A stretch of 64,000 bases of DNA, from the NCBI RefSeq assembly GCF_014640115.1, contig NZ_BMGI01000005.1, forward strand, positions 124,001 through 188,000, in the 5' to 3' direction. Below are positions 40,933 to 49,444 of this stretch, in pieces; positions within the stretch are counted from its first letter, which is position 1; each line of letters starts with the position of its first letter. Made by a program: the position numbers and the translations under genes. This DNA comes from Sinisalibacter lacisalsi. Its GTDB lineage: Bacteria > Pseudomonadota > Alphaproteobacteria > Rhodobacterales > Rhodobacteraceae. The notes beneath the pieces are model-generated. The model was given only the letters and a program-made list of their open reading frames with translations, searched no databases and was not told the origin of the DNA.

Positions 40933-42640
40933 CGTTCACCTCCCGGCCGAGCGCGGCCATTTCGGTTTCCATCTCCTCGACGAGGGCGGCGAAGCGGGCC
41001 GGGTCGCCGTCGGCGATCTCTTCGCCCATCCGCGCGAGGCGGCGGTAGAACCCCGCCGCCGCGATCGCCTCCACCTTCACGCCGCGCGCCACCGCGGCCT
41101 CGGCGAGATCGAAGAACCGCATCAGCGTGCCGAGCATCTCGGTCTGCTTGTCCGGTGAGCAGGTGCGGTCGGTGGGCGAGAAGGCGGACTGGCGCAGGAA
41201 GGCGTCATCGACCAGACCGGCGCAGAGCAGGGTGAGCTGCTGCGTCGGCGGCATCGCGTCCTTGCCGACGATGCGCGCCATGCGTTCAAGCCCGGCCTGG
41301 GCTTCGAGCAGGTCGAGGATGCGGCCGCGCTGTGCGCGCCAGTTGGGGTTGCCATGCGCCGTCCACCATTCAACGAGGCCTGCGGCGTCTTCCGAGTAGC
41401 TCTGCAGCGGATGGATCGCGGGGTAGAAGCGCGCCTGCGCCCGGCCCCGGTCGAGCCCCCAGAAGGTGCGCACGTAACGCTTGGTGTGGCTGGTGACGGG
41501 CTCGGAAAAATCGCCCGCCGGCGGGCTGACCGCCCCGATCACGGTGAGCGACCCCCGGCGGCCGCCCTGCGTCTCGACCGAGGCGGCGCGCTCGTAGAAC
41601 TCACTCATCCGCGACGAAAGGTAAGCCGGGTAGCCGCTTTCCGAGGGCAATTCGCCCAGCCGACCCGAGACTTCGCGCAAGGCTTCTGCCCAGCGCGAGG
41701 TGCTGTCGGCCATCAGGGTGACGTTGAAGCCCTGGTCGCGGAAATACTCGCCCACCGTCACCCCGGTGTAGATCGAGGCCTCGCGCGCGGCGACCGGCAT
41801 GTTGGAGGTATTGGCCACGATCACCGTGCGTTCCATCAGCGGCCGGCCGGTGCGCGGATCTTCCAGTTCGGGAAACTCGTGCAGCACCTCGGCCATCTCG
41901 TTGCCGCGCTCGCCGCAACCGACATAGACGATCACGTCGGCGTCGCACCACTTGGCCAGTGTCTCCTGCAGCACCGTCTTGCCGGTGCCGAACCCGCCGG
42001 GAATGGCCGCGCGCCCGCCCCGGGCGATGGGAAACAGGCTGTCGAGGATGCGCTGGCCGGTGACCATCATCTCGTCGGGCGGCAGGCGGCGGGTAACCGG
42101 GCGCGGGCGGCGCACCGGCCAGTCATGCGCAAGTGTGATCTCGCGGGTGGAGCCATCGGGCAGCGCGAGCCGCGCCGCAGGATCGTCGAGCCCGATCTCG
42201 CCCGCCTCGATATGGGTCAGCTCCGCCTCGGCAACATCGGGCGGCACGAGCAGGCTCTGCGCCTTGGCCGGGCCCTCGACCTCGGCGAGCACAGCCCCGG
42301 CGCGCAGGCGCTCGCCGGGCTCGACCAGCGGGCGCAGCTGGTAACGCTGGGCCACCGCCTCGGGCGCGAGCGGGCGCAGCAGCCCGTCGAAGATATTGCC
42401 AAGCAGGTGCGGCCCGAGCCGCACCGAGAGCGGCAGGCCGCTGCCGCGCAAGCCATCGCCGGGGGCAAGCCCGGTGGTGTCTTCGTAGATCTGCACGGTG
42501 ATCTCGTCGCCCGACAGCCGCACCACCTCGCCAAGCAGCGCCGCATCGCCCACGTGCACCGCCTCGCCGAGGCTGAACCCGCCTTCGCGCCGTGCCCGGA
42601 TCACCGGCCCGGCCACCGATGTGATGACAGCTTCGCTCAT
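40922..42640 (-). CDS. V-type ATPase subunit A (catalytic)
   Basis: Catalytic subunit of the V1/A1 sector, 572 residues. P-loop GGFGTGKTVLQ (around residue 228) within IPGGFGTGKT, the bulge domain unique to A subunits (about residues 110-190), VYVGCGERGNEMAEVLHEFPEL, LMADSTSRWAEALREVSGRLGELP and SGYPAYLSSRMSEFYERA. All catalytic elements are intact (Walker Lys, GER Glu/Arg). Start at MSEAVITSV overlaps the subunit E stop by four bases. The ion moved is decided by K and I, not here. Confidence 0.95.
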   Translation of the reverse strand: MSEAVITSVAGPVIRARREGGFSLGEAVHVGDAALLGEVVRLSGDEITVQIYEDTTGLAPGDGLRGSGLPLSVRLGPHLLGNIFDGLLRPLAPEAVAQRYQLRPLVEPGERLRAGAVLAEVEGPAKAQSLLVPPDVAEAELTHIEAGEIGLDDPAARLALPDGSTREITLAHDWPVRRPRPVTRRLPPDEMMVTGQRILDSLFPIARGGRAAIPGGFGTGKTVLQETLAKWCDADVIVYVGCGERGNEMAEVLHEFPELEDPRTGRPLMERTVIVANTSNMPVAAREASIYTGVTVGEYFRDQGFNVTLMADSTSRWAEALREVSGRLGELPSESGYPAYLSSRMSEFYERAASVETQGGRRGSLTVIGAVSPPAGDFSEPVTSHTKRYVRTFWGLDRGRAQARFYPAIHPLQSYSEDAAGLVEWWTAHGNPNWRAQRGRILDLLEAQAGLERMARIVGKDAMPPTQQLTLLCAGLVDDAFLRQSAFSPTDRTCSPDKQTEMLGTLMRFFDLAEAAVARGVKVEAIAAAGFYRRLARMGEEIADGDPARFAALVEEMETEMAALGREVNDAV

Positions 42641-43266
42641 GCCCTGTCCTCCTTCTCGCGCGCGATCTCGGCGAGCAGCGCCGCCCCCGTCGCCTCGCGG
42701 TCGGCGATCAGCGCGGCGAGGCTCGCGTCGAGCCATGCGGTGGCGGTGCGGATGCGCAGCCCTGCGCCGATCGTGGTGTCGGTCTCGAAGGCGGGCGCGG
42801 TGCCGGTGGCCTGCGTCACCTCGCCTGCGAGCCTGTCGATCTCGCCCGGCGTCAGGTCGCCGGGATGCGCCACGGTCCAGTCCCCCGGCCCGAGCCGCGC
42901 CACGGCCAGCCGCAGCGCCGCGCGGGCCCAACCGATCCGCGTTTCCGCCTCGCCCCAGAGCGCGGCGAGCGCAGCTTCGAGCGCGGGCAGCCCGGCCTCG
43001 ATCTCGGCGCGCGCCTCGCGCCCGCGCAACTGGCGGCGGGCGGTGTCGAGCCGGGCGGCCTCGAACCGCAGGGCCTCGGACCGGGTGCGCCTGAGCCCGG
43101 CGATCTCCGCCTGCACCCGGGCGCGGGCCTGAGCATGGGCGGCCTTGATCTCCGCCGCCGCCTCGGCCTCGGCCTCGGCCCGGATCCGGGCCAGTTCCGC
43201 CTCGGTCTCCGCCTCGATCCGCGCGATCAGCGCCTCGGCCCGGTCGGGCCCGTTCACGTCGTCCAT
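42637..43266 (-). CDS. V-type ATPase subunit E (peripheral stalk)
   Basis: Subunit E with subunit G/H forms the peripheral stalks that hold the ATPase head. The 209-residue product has the long N-terminal charged helix (LIARIEAETEAELARIRAEAEAEAAAEIKAAHAQARARV, with right-handed coiled-coil spacing) and a C-terminal alpha/beta domain with WTVAHPGDLTPGEID and ETDTTIGAGLRIRTATAWLDASLAALI, the latter matching the conserved GG(L/A)-x-I end of E subunits. The ATG follows the subunit F stop with one base between. Confidence 0.88.
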   Translation of the reverse strand: MDDVNGPDRAEALIARIEAETEAELARIRAEAEAEAAAEIKAAHAQARARVQAEIAGLRRTRSEALRFEAARLDTARRQLRGREARAEIEAGLPALEAALAALWGEAETRIGWARAALRLAVARLGPGDWTVAHPGDLTPGEIDRLAGEVTQATGTAPAFETDTTIGAGLRIRTATAWLDASLAALIADREATGAALLAEIAREKEDRA

Positions 43267-43267
43267 C

Positions 43268-43564
43268 TCACACCTCGATCCCGAGGGCGCGGCGCACCTC
43301 GGCCTCCATGTCGGGCACCCCCGCCTGCCCCTGCGCATCCGGCACCAGCGCGAGCAGCGGCGCCGGTCCGGCCTCCAATACGCGCGCGAGCGCATCGGGC
43401 AGCGCCGCATGCGCCGCCGCCGTCATCATCAATACCCGCGCGCCCGGCGCCTCGGCCTCGACCACCGCCGCCAGCTCCTGCGGCCCTGGCGCGAAGCTCT
43501 CAACGCCCGCGAGCCGGAAGCCGGCGGCCGTCACCGCGTCGCCGATGAAGACGATCTCCCGCAT
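43268..43564 (-). CDS. V-type ATPase subunit F
   Basis: Small central-stalk subunit, 98 residues: MREIVFIGDAVTAAGFRLAGVESFAPGP at the start is the F-family signature (I-G-D-x-x-x-x-x-G-F-x-L-A-G). A short beta/alpha repeat follows, then the C-terminal helix EVRRALGIEV that in other F subunits contacts the rotor. Located between K and E as in many bacterial operons. A paralogue lies at 24371-24676. Confidence 0.9.
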   Translation of the reverse strand: MREIVFIGDAVTAAGFRLAGVESFAPGPQELAAVVEAEAPGARVLMMTAAAHAALPDALARVLEAGPAPLLALVPDAQGQAGVPDMEAEVRRALGIEV

Positions 43565-43567
43565 CGC

Positions 43568-43918
43568 TCACACCGCGTTCAGGATCAGCACGGCCACGAT
43601 CAGGCCGTAGATCGCGATCCCCTCGGCGAGGCCGACGAGGATCAGGAGCCGCCCGAGCAGTTCCGGCTTTTCGGTGAGCGCGCCCACCGCGGCGCTGCCC
43701 ACCACCGCCACGGCGTAAGCAGCACCCAGAGAGGCGAGCCCGGCCGAGATCGCCGCGCCGATCATCGCCATCCCGGCATGGGGCGCGGCCGGGGCAGCCC
43801 CGGCGGCTTCGACGGCGGTTTGGGCCGCCGCGGGGCCGAGCCAGAGATAGGTGAGCGCGGCGGCGAGCGGCAGCGCCAGCGCGATGAGGCCAATGAAGGG
43901 GGCGGTGATAGGTTTCAT
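43568..43918 (-). CDS. V-type ATPase membrane rotor subunit K
   Basis: The proteolipid of the membrane ring, 116 residues. After a hydrophobic N-terminal segment (FIGLIALALPLAAALTYLWL) and a Pro/Ala linker come two helices: MAMIGAAISAGLASLGAAYAVAVVGSAAVGAL and LGRLLILVGLAEGIAIYGLIVAVLIL. The ion-binding glutamate is in GLAEGIAIYG. It has one hairpin per chain rather than the two of Enterococcus NtpK, so the ring would hold one carboxylate per hairpin. Overlaps subunit I by four bases. Confidence 0.9.
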   Translation of the reverse strand: MKPITAPFIGLIALALPLAAALTYLWLGPAAAQTAVEAAGAAPAAPHAGMAMIGAAISAGLASLGAAYAVAVVGSAAVGALTEKPELLGRLLILVGLAEGIAIYGLIVAVLILNAV

Positions 43919-45750
43919 GATGTGGTTCCCTCTTTGAAATGTTGGCCCGGCGCCGAGAGCGGGCGGAACTCGCGGCCCTCGGCGCGGAAGAAGCGGATGA
44001 AGAACTCGAACAGGATAAGGCGGGTGGTCTGGATGCCGGTCACCAGCGCCTCAAGCGTCAGGATCAGCAGGTTGCCGAGCAGCAGCGCGATCCAGAAGCC
44101 GACGCCGCCCATCGCCTCGGCCACGCCCACCACCGCCGCCGAAAGCCCGCCGTGCGCCAGCGCGAAGGCGCCGACCCGGGCGAAGGAGACGGTGGAGACC
44201 AGCAGCCGCATCAGCGTTTCGACGAACTCGGCCGCCGCCTTGCCCGCCGCGGCGGGCGACCAGCCGTCGGCGCCGCGCGCGCCGGCGAGGGTGAGCGCCA
44301 GCCCCAGCGGCAGGGCCCAGGCCAGCGCCGGCACCGCCCAGGCCGCGAGCAGCCCGGCCCAGGCCAGCGCCACGCCGCCGACCCCGGCGGCCCAGCGCAT
44401 CAGCTGCCCGTGCCAGGCCGCCTGCAGCAGGTCGAGCGTGATGGCGAGCGCCAGCAGGGCCGCGCCGATCGCCAGCGCCGCGGCCAGCACCGTGATCGGT
44501 TCGTCGAGCGGGTGCAGCCAGAGCGCCGGGATGATCCCCTCCATGCTGAACAGCGAGCCGAACAGCACGCCGAAGACCATCGCCATGATCCCGCCGGGGA
44601 TCAGCAGGAACAGGAGCGGCAGGCGGCGGTGCAGCAAGAGCCCCACCAGCACCAGCACCGCGCCCTGCCCGACATCGCCGAACATGAAGCCGAACAGCAC
44701 CGGCGCGATCATCGCGGTGAGGATCGAGGGGTCGATCTCGCGGTCGGCGGGCACGCCGAGCAGGCGCGGGAAGAACTCGAAGGATTTCAGCCAGCCCGGG
44801 TTGTCGAGCAGCATCGGCGGATCGCCCGGCGCGCCTTCGCCCAGCGTGAGCGCATAATCGGCCTCGGCGGCGTCGAGCGCGGCGCGGATCTCGGCCCCGG
44901 CCGGATCGCGGGTCCAGCCGGTGATCCGCATCACGTGGCGGCTGGCGGTGATGTCGGCGGAATTGGCGGCGAGCCATTCGAGCACCGCGACGCGGTCGAG
45001 CAGCCCGGCCAGGCCGGTTTCCTCGGCGAGTTCGTCGAGGCGGTCGCGGTGCACGCCGCAGGTATCGGCGATGGCCGCACTGTGCTCGCGCACCTGGGCC
45101 GCGTGGCCGATGGGATCGTCGCGCAGGAAATCGGGCAGCGGCACCGGGGTTGCCCGCAGACTCGCCATCCGTTCGGCCAGCCCCGCCATTGCACGACGCT
45201 CGGCCAGCACCACGAGGAAAGCGCCGCGCTCGGTGGGGAAAAGCTCGGTGAACGCCGCGCCCAGATCGGGGAGATCGGGCAGATCGGGCACCGGCGCGGG
45301 CAGGAAGAAGATCGCGTGATCGACGAGCCGCCCGCCGCCCGCACCGAGGCGGGCCAGCGGCAGGTGGCCCGGCGCCGCCTCCACCAGTTCCCCGATCAGC
45401 GCAAGCTCGCCCAGCCGCGCCTCGCAGGCGCGGATACTGGCGATGATCGGATCGGCCGCCTTCACCCAGCTTTCGAGCCGGTCGAGGGTTTCCTCGAGCA
45501 CCGCGATGGGGTTTTCGAGCACCAGCCCGGCATGGCCGCGCGCGGCGGGCCAGTAGCCGCCGTAATCGGCCTCGAGCGCGTGGAAGGCGGCGAAGAACTC
45601 CTCGAGCCGGGGCAGCACCGGCTCGGAGTCCGCCAGCGGGCGCGCTTCGAGCTGGGCCGCGCCACTGGCGGCGAGCACCTGCATCGCCAGCGCGAAATGC
45701 TGGCGGCTGGTGAGCAGTTCGAACCATGTCGTCGGGCGCGGGCGCAGCAT
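43915..45750 (-). CDS. V-type ATPase subunit I (membrane stator, a-type)
   Basis: The stator subunit that forms the ion half-channels; 611 residues. The N-terminal cytoplasmic half (about 1-330) is helical; the C-terminal half holds about seven or eight membrane helices, starting with IAPVLFGFMFGDVGQGAVLVLVGLLL, the family hallmark GFMFGDVGQG. The essential Arg for ion transfer is in the later helices, with SFARVGAFALAHGGLSAAVVG a good candidate. The start at MLRPRPTTW overlaps subunit C by one base. Confidence 0.92.
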   Translation of the reverse strand: MLRPRPTTWFELLTSRQHFALAMQVLAASGAAQLEARPLADSEPVLPRLEEFFAAFHALEADYGGYWPAARGHAGLVLENPIAVLEETLDRLESWVKAADPIIASIRACEARLGELALIGELVEAAPGHLPLARLGAGGGRLVDHAIFFLPAPVPDLPDLPDLGAAFTELFPTERGAFLVVLAERRAMAGLAERMASLRATPVPLPDFLRDDPIGHAAQVREHSAAIADTCGVHRDRLDELAEETGLAGLLDRVAVLEWLAANSADITASRHVMRITGWTRDPAGAEIRAALDAAEADYALTLGEGAPGDPPMLLDNPGWLKSFEFFPRLLGVPADREIDPSILTAMIAPVLFGFMFGDVGQGAVLVLVGLLLHRRLPLLFLLIPGGIMAMVFGVLFGSLFSMEGIIPALWLHPLDEPITVLAAALAIGAALLALAITLDLLQAAWHGQLMRWAAGVGGVALAWAGLLAAWAVPALAWALPLGLALTLAGARGADGWSPAAAGKAAAEFVETLMRLLVSTVSFARVGAFALAHGGLSAAVVGVAEAMGGVGFWIALLLGNLLILTLEALVTGIQTTRLILFEFFIRFFRAEGREFRPLSAPGQHFKEGTTS

Positions 45751-46415
45751 CAGGCAGCCTCCCCTTCGCCGGTGACGGGATACATCCGCGCGAGCAGGAG
45801 CGCGCCGCGCAGCCGTTCGAGATCGAGCGCCATCAGGCCGAGGAAGGCGAAGGCGGCGGCGGGCTCGCCGGCGCGGGCGCGCAACAGCCGTTCCAGCCCA
45901 CGTTTGAGCACCCGCCGCTCGGTGAGCGCGCGCGGCGGACCCTCGAGATAGGCCGCGATCAGCGGGGCGAGCGGTTCCAGCGCGGCCGCCCCGCCGCGCG
46001 GCAGGCGCGCGGTGAAGCCCGTTTGCCACGCCGCACCGGCGCGCGCGCCCGCCTCGATGGCCTGCGCGAGCGAATCGCCCCCCGGCAGGGCCAGCGGCGT
46101 ATCGGCATCGGCCAGCCCGAGATGTGGCAGGAGCACCCACCATTCCAGCGGCGCGCGCCAGGCCGGGGGCGTCCAGCGCGCCACCTCGTCGACCTGCTCC
46201 GCCCAGGCTTTGCGCAAGCCCGTCTCGACCGCCTCGCGGCTGCTCTCGCGCCCGAGCCGGGCCACGGAGGGCGCAAGCGCCGTGCGCTTGGCCGCGTCGA
46301 GCGCCTGTACCAGATCACGGCCGGTTTCGATCATCTGCCACTCGGGCGCTTCTGGCCGCGCCGCGAACCGGGCCTGCATCCGGGCCTGGGCATATGCGAA
46401 ACCGGCCTGTCTCAT
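45750..46415 (-). CDS. V-type ATPase subunit C-like protein
   Basis: A 221-residue helical protein in the position of the C subunit (rotor/membrane coupler). It has MRQAGFAYAQARMQARFAARPE at the start, like the NtpC/AtpC opening (YAYARARVRA...), a run of amphipathic helices and the C-terminal LGLMALDLERLRGALLLARMYP, which resembles the C family end (EI.NLR.I..AK). It is shorter than most C subunits (about 330 residues), so the match is weaker than for its neighbours and rests partly on gene order. Overlaps subunit G/H by four bases. Confidence 0.65.
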   Translation of the reverse strand: MRQAGFAYAQARMQARFAARPEAPEWQMIETGRDLVQALDAAKRTALAPSVARLGRESSREAVETGLRKAWAEQVDEVARWTPPAWRAPLEWWVLLPHLGLADADTPLALPGGDSLAQAIEAGARAGAAWQTGFTARLPRGGAAALEPLAPLIAAYLEGPPRALTERRVLKRGLERLLRARAGEPAAAFAFLGLMALDLERLRGALLLARMYPVTGEGEAA

Positions 46416-46750
46416 GAGCTGTCGATCCCGGCGAGGCGGCGGGCGAGGCGGCGCGCGGCGGCGGTGATTCGCGCATCGTCGGGCGGTGCCGCGAGATCGA
46501 CCCGTTCGGCCTCGAAGGCCTGCGCCATCCGCGCCTTCTCTTCTGCGATGAACTCCTGCATGCCGGCGTGAAGCGCCTGCAGCCGCCGGTCGGCGCGGGC
46601 CGCGATCCGGCGCGCCTCGGCGCGCGCGGCCTGCCCCGCCTCCCGCGCTACGCGGTGGCCGGCTTCCACCCGCGCGTCGGCGGCCTTCTCGGCATCGAGC
46701 ACGCGTTGAAAGCCGCTGCCCGCGCCGCTGGTTTGCCGATGATCCGACAT
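46412..46750 (-). CDS. V-type ATPase subunit G/H-like (peripheral stalk)
   Basis: A 112-residue, almost entirely helical protein with Ala/Arg/Glu heptads (VLDAEKAADARVEAGHRVAREAGQAARAEARRIAA). This is the composition of A/V-ATPase peripheral stalk subunit G/H, which pairs with subunit E. First gene of the nine-gene operon; promoter should be in the 197 bases between it and the tRNA, where AT-rich sequence (CATTTCAAAATATG at about 46818-46831) is found. Confidence 0.7.
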   Translation of the reverse strand: MSDHRQTSGAGSGFQRVLDAEKAADARVEAGHRVAREAGQAARAEARRIAARADRRLQALHAGMQEFIAEEKARMAQAFEAERVDLAAPPDDARITAAARRLARRLAGIDSS

Positions 46751-46947
46751 CCCGTCTCCTCCCGGTCCGAACGCCCCGAAAAGGCGCGCCGTGCTCGATC
46801 TCCTGCTTATATTCTCATTTCAAAATATGATCCACGCCTTGATCTGGCGCAGAGAGTCGGGCCAATCGCGGGCATCTGGTGCCGAAATTGCCCCGCGCGG
46901 CGCCGAAAACGCGCCCGAGGCCGTGCGGAGTGGAGAGGGATATGGCG

Positions 46948-47021
46948 TGCCCCAGCACGGATTCGAACCGCGGACCTTCGCTTTACAAGAGCGCTGCTCT
47001 GGCCAACTGAGCTACTAGGGC
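46948..47021 (-). tRNA. tRNA-Thr (anticodon TGT)
   Basis: The 74-base cloverleaf reads GCCCTAG...CTGGGGC in the acceptor (one G-T pair), GCTC/GAGC in the D stem, GCGCT-CTTGTAA-AGCGA in the anticodon arm with anticodon TGT, and CGCGG-TTCGAAT-CCGTG in the T arm. The discriminator is A. The first anticodon-stem pair (G27-A43) is a mismatch. CCA is not encoded; the DNA continues CGC. Confidence 0.92.
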
Positions 47022-47143
47022 TACGCGCGGATAATCTAGTCGACCGCCCGGCAAAGGACAATAGCGCGCGTCGGGGCGGCGGGTCTGGATGCGGGGCCAC
47101 CGCCACCCTTCCCGCAAGCCCGCGCGGCACCTATATTGTCGCC

Positions 47144-47599
47144 ATGCCGATGCCATGGGCCTACCGACACGCCAGCAAGGACTGGCAGGCTTTCCTCGCC
47201 GATGCGAAGGACGGCCTCGGGCTGGAAAGCGACAACATGGCCTACACCGCCGTGCAGGGTGTGCTGCTCGCCTTCCGCCGCCGGCTTGGCCCGCGCGAGG
47301 TGATGGCCTTCGCCGACGTGCTGCCGGCCGTGCTGCGCGCGCTGTTCGTCGCGGGCTGGGATCCCGAGGCCGAGGCGGAACCCTGGGCCGCACGCGACGC
47401 GCTCGAAGCGGAAGCGGGGGCGCTACGGCCGCACCATAACCTCACGCCGGACGCGCCGATCGCCGCCGTCGCCCGCGCCCTGCGCCGCGCCGTGCGCCAG
47501 CCCGATCTCGACCGCGTGCTGGCCGCGATCGGCCCCGAGGCGCAGGCGTTCTGGCAAGTCGAGGCCGCCGCCGCCGACCTCGCCCGGCGCATCGTCTGA
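47144..47599 (+). CDS. DUF2267 protein
   Basis: A 151-residue protein with the DUF2267 layout: WQAFLADAKDGLGLESDNMAYTAVQGVLLAFRRRLGPREVMAFADVLPAVLRALFVAGWDP, followed by a second helical repeat. The family is widespread and its function is not known. The ATG at 47144 (MPMPWAYRHA) is supported by the homology start; a second ATG two codons on is equally possible. It lies 11 bases ahead of the DUF454 gene on the same strand, so they may be coexpressed. Confidence 0.8.
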   Translation: MPMPWAYRHASKDWQAFLADAKDGLGLESDNMAYTAVQGVLLAFRRRLGPREVMAFADVLPAVLRALFVAGWDPEAEAEPWAARDALEAEAGALRPHHNLTPDAPIAAVARALRRAVRQPDLDRVLAAIGPEAQAFWQVEAAAADLARRIV

Positions 47600-47610
47600 G
47601 CGGGCGCGCG

Positions 47611-47964
47611 ATGGCCCGCCTCGCCTTCCTCGCGCTTGGCTGGGGTGCGCTGGCACTCGGGCTGATCGGCGTGGCGCTGCCCGGCCTGCCCACGACCCCG
47701 TTCCTGCTCGTCGCCGCCTTCGGCTTCGGCAAGTCTTCGCCGCGGCTGCGGGCCTGGCTCGAAGGGCATCCGCGCTTCGGCCCGCCGATCCGCGACTGGG
47801 CCGAACGCGGCGCGATCTCGCGGCGCAACAAGCTGCGCGCTGCCGTGGCGATCGCCGCGGTGGTGGCGCTGAGCCTCGCGCTCGGCGTGCCGGGCTGGGT
47901 GCTGGCCCTGCAGGTCGCCGGGGTGACGGTTGGCCTCGCCTTCGTCCTGACCCGCCCAAGCTGA
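47611..47964 (+). CDS. DUF454 (YbaN-like) small membrane protein
   Basis: A 117-residue inner-membrane protein of the YbaN family. Three helices and the family motifs LGLIGVALPGLPTTPFLLVAAFGFGKSSPRLRAWLEGHPRFGPPIRDWAERGAIS are present. The function of the family is not known. GCGCGCG before the ATG offers little ribosome site, so expression may depend on the DUF2267 gene upstream. Confidence 0.85.
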   Translation: MARLAFLALGWGALALGLIGVALPGLPTTPFLLVAAFGFGKSSPRLRAWLEGHPRFGPPIRDWAERGAISRRNKLRAAVAIAAVVALSLALGVPGWVLALQVAGVTVGLAFVLTRPS

Positions 47965-48064
47965 CCCGGTCCGGACGTCGGCAAAAAGCGCGCGATATGT
48001 CGCTTTCGGGCTTGCCCCGGCGCGGGCCTCGGCCATCCTGCGCGGGCAACAAGGGAGCGCGCGC

Positions 48065-49444
48065 ATGTTTCTGTCCGTTTTCGACATGTTCAAGATCGGC
48101 ATCGGCCCGTCGTCGTCGCACACGATGGGGCCGATGGTGGCGGCCGGGCGCTTTCTCGACAAGCTGCGCGCGACCGGGTTCACCGCGCATGGCCTGCGCG
48201 CCCGGCTCCACGGCTCGCTCGCCCATACCGGCGTCGGCCACGCCACCGACCGCGCGGTGATCCTCGGGCTCGCCGGGTTCCTGCCGGAAAGCTACGACGC
48301 AGAGGCGGCCGAGGCGGCGCTGGCCGAAATCACCGCCAGCGGCCACGTCGCCCCGCAAGGCCTTGCCAACCTCGCTTTTGACCCCGCCCGCGATCTCGTC
48401 TTCGACAAGGGCGCGCCGCTGCCGGGCCATCCCAACGGCCTCGTGCTGATGGCCACCGACGCGCAGGGCGACGTGATCGTGCAGGAGACCTATTATTCGA
48501 TCGGCGGCGGCTTCGTGGTGACCGAGGCCGAGCAGGCCGCCGAGCCGGCGCTCGACCGGGCCGACGCCAAGACCCACCCCTACCCGTTTGAAACCGCCGC
48601 CGAGATGCTGGCAATGGCGCGCGACAGCGGCAAGACCATCGCCGAGATGAAGCGCGAAAACGAACGCGTGCACCGGCGCGAGGCCGAGATTTCCGATGGC
48701 ATCGAGAAGGTCTGGTCGGTGATGACCGAATGCATCGACCGGGGGCTGTCGCACGAGGGTGTCCTGCCCGGCGGCCTCGGGGTGAAGCGGCGCGCGGCGG
48801 CGATCCATGCCCGACTGAAGGAAGAGGCCGGGCTCAACCTCGCCCAGCCGCATATCGCCAACGAGTGGATGTCGGTCTACGCCATGGCGGTGAACGAGGA
48901 AAACGCCGCCGGCGGGCGGGTGGTGACCGCGCCCACCAACGGGGCGGCCGGGGTGATGCCGGCGGTGATCCGCTACTGGCTCGACCACATGCCCGGCGCG
49001 ACCCGCGCCCGGTTGCCCGAGTTCCTGCTCACCTCCGCCGCCATCGGCGGGCTGATCAAGCACAACGCCTCGATCTCGGGGGCGGAAGCGGGCTGCCAGG
49101 CCGAGGTCGGCTCCGCCGCCGCGATGGCCGCCGCCGGGCTGGCGGCGGTAATGGGCGGCAGCCCCGAGCAGATCGAGAACGCCGCCGAGATCGCGCTGGA
49201 ACACCACCTCGGGATGACCTGCGACCCGGTGCGCGGCCTCGTGCAGGTGCCCTGCATCGAGCGCAACGGGCTCGGCGCGATCAAGGCAGTCTCCGCCGCG
49301 GCGCTGGCGATGCGCGGCGACGGCTCGCATTTCGTGCCGCTCGACAACTGCATCCGCGCGATGTTCGAAACCGGGCGCGACATGAGCGAGAAATACAAGG
49401 AGACCGCGCTCGGCGGCCTCGCCGTCAACGTGCCGAACTGCTGA
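48065..49444 (+). CDS. sdaA: L-serine ammonia-lyase (4Fe-4S)
   Basis: Converts L-serine to pyruvate and ammonia using a labile 4Fe-4S cluster. The 459-residue single-chain enzyme has the N-terminal beta domain ([26 protein letters not shown]) and the alpha domain with the cluster cysteines in [37 protein letters not shown], and the C-terminal NVPNC tail, whose Cys occupies the active site in the resting enzyme. Its 3' end overlaps the convergent thiamine diphosphokinase gene by 20 bases. Confidence 0.96.
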   Translation: MFLSVFDMFKIGIGPSSSHTMGPMVAAGRFLDKLRATGFTAHGLRARLHGSLAHTGVGHATDRAVILGLAGFLPESYDAEAAEAALAEITASGHVAPQGLANLAFDPARDLVFDKGAPLPGHPNGLVLMATDAQGDVIVQETYYSIGGGFVVTEAEQAAEPALDRADAKTHPYPFETAAEMLAMARDSGKTIAEMKRENERVHRREAEISDGIEKVWSVMTECIDRGLSHEGVLPGGLGVKRRAAAIHARLKEEAGLNLAQPHIANEWMSVYAMAVNEENAAGGRVVTAPTNGAAGVMPAVIRYWLDHMPGATRARLPEFLLTSAAIGGLIKHNASISGAEAGCQAEVGSAAAMAAAGLAAVMGGSPEQIENAAEIALEHHLGMTCDPVRGLVQVPCIERNGLGAIKAVSAAALAMRGDGSHFVPLDNCIRAMFETGRDMSEKYKETALGGLAVNVPNC

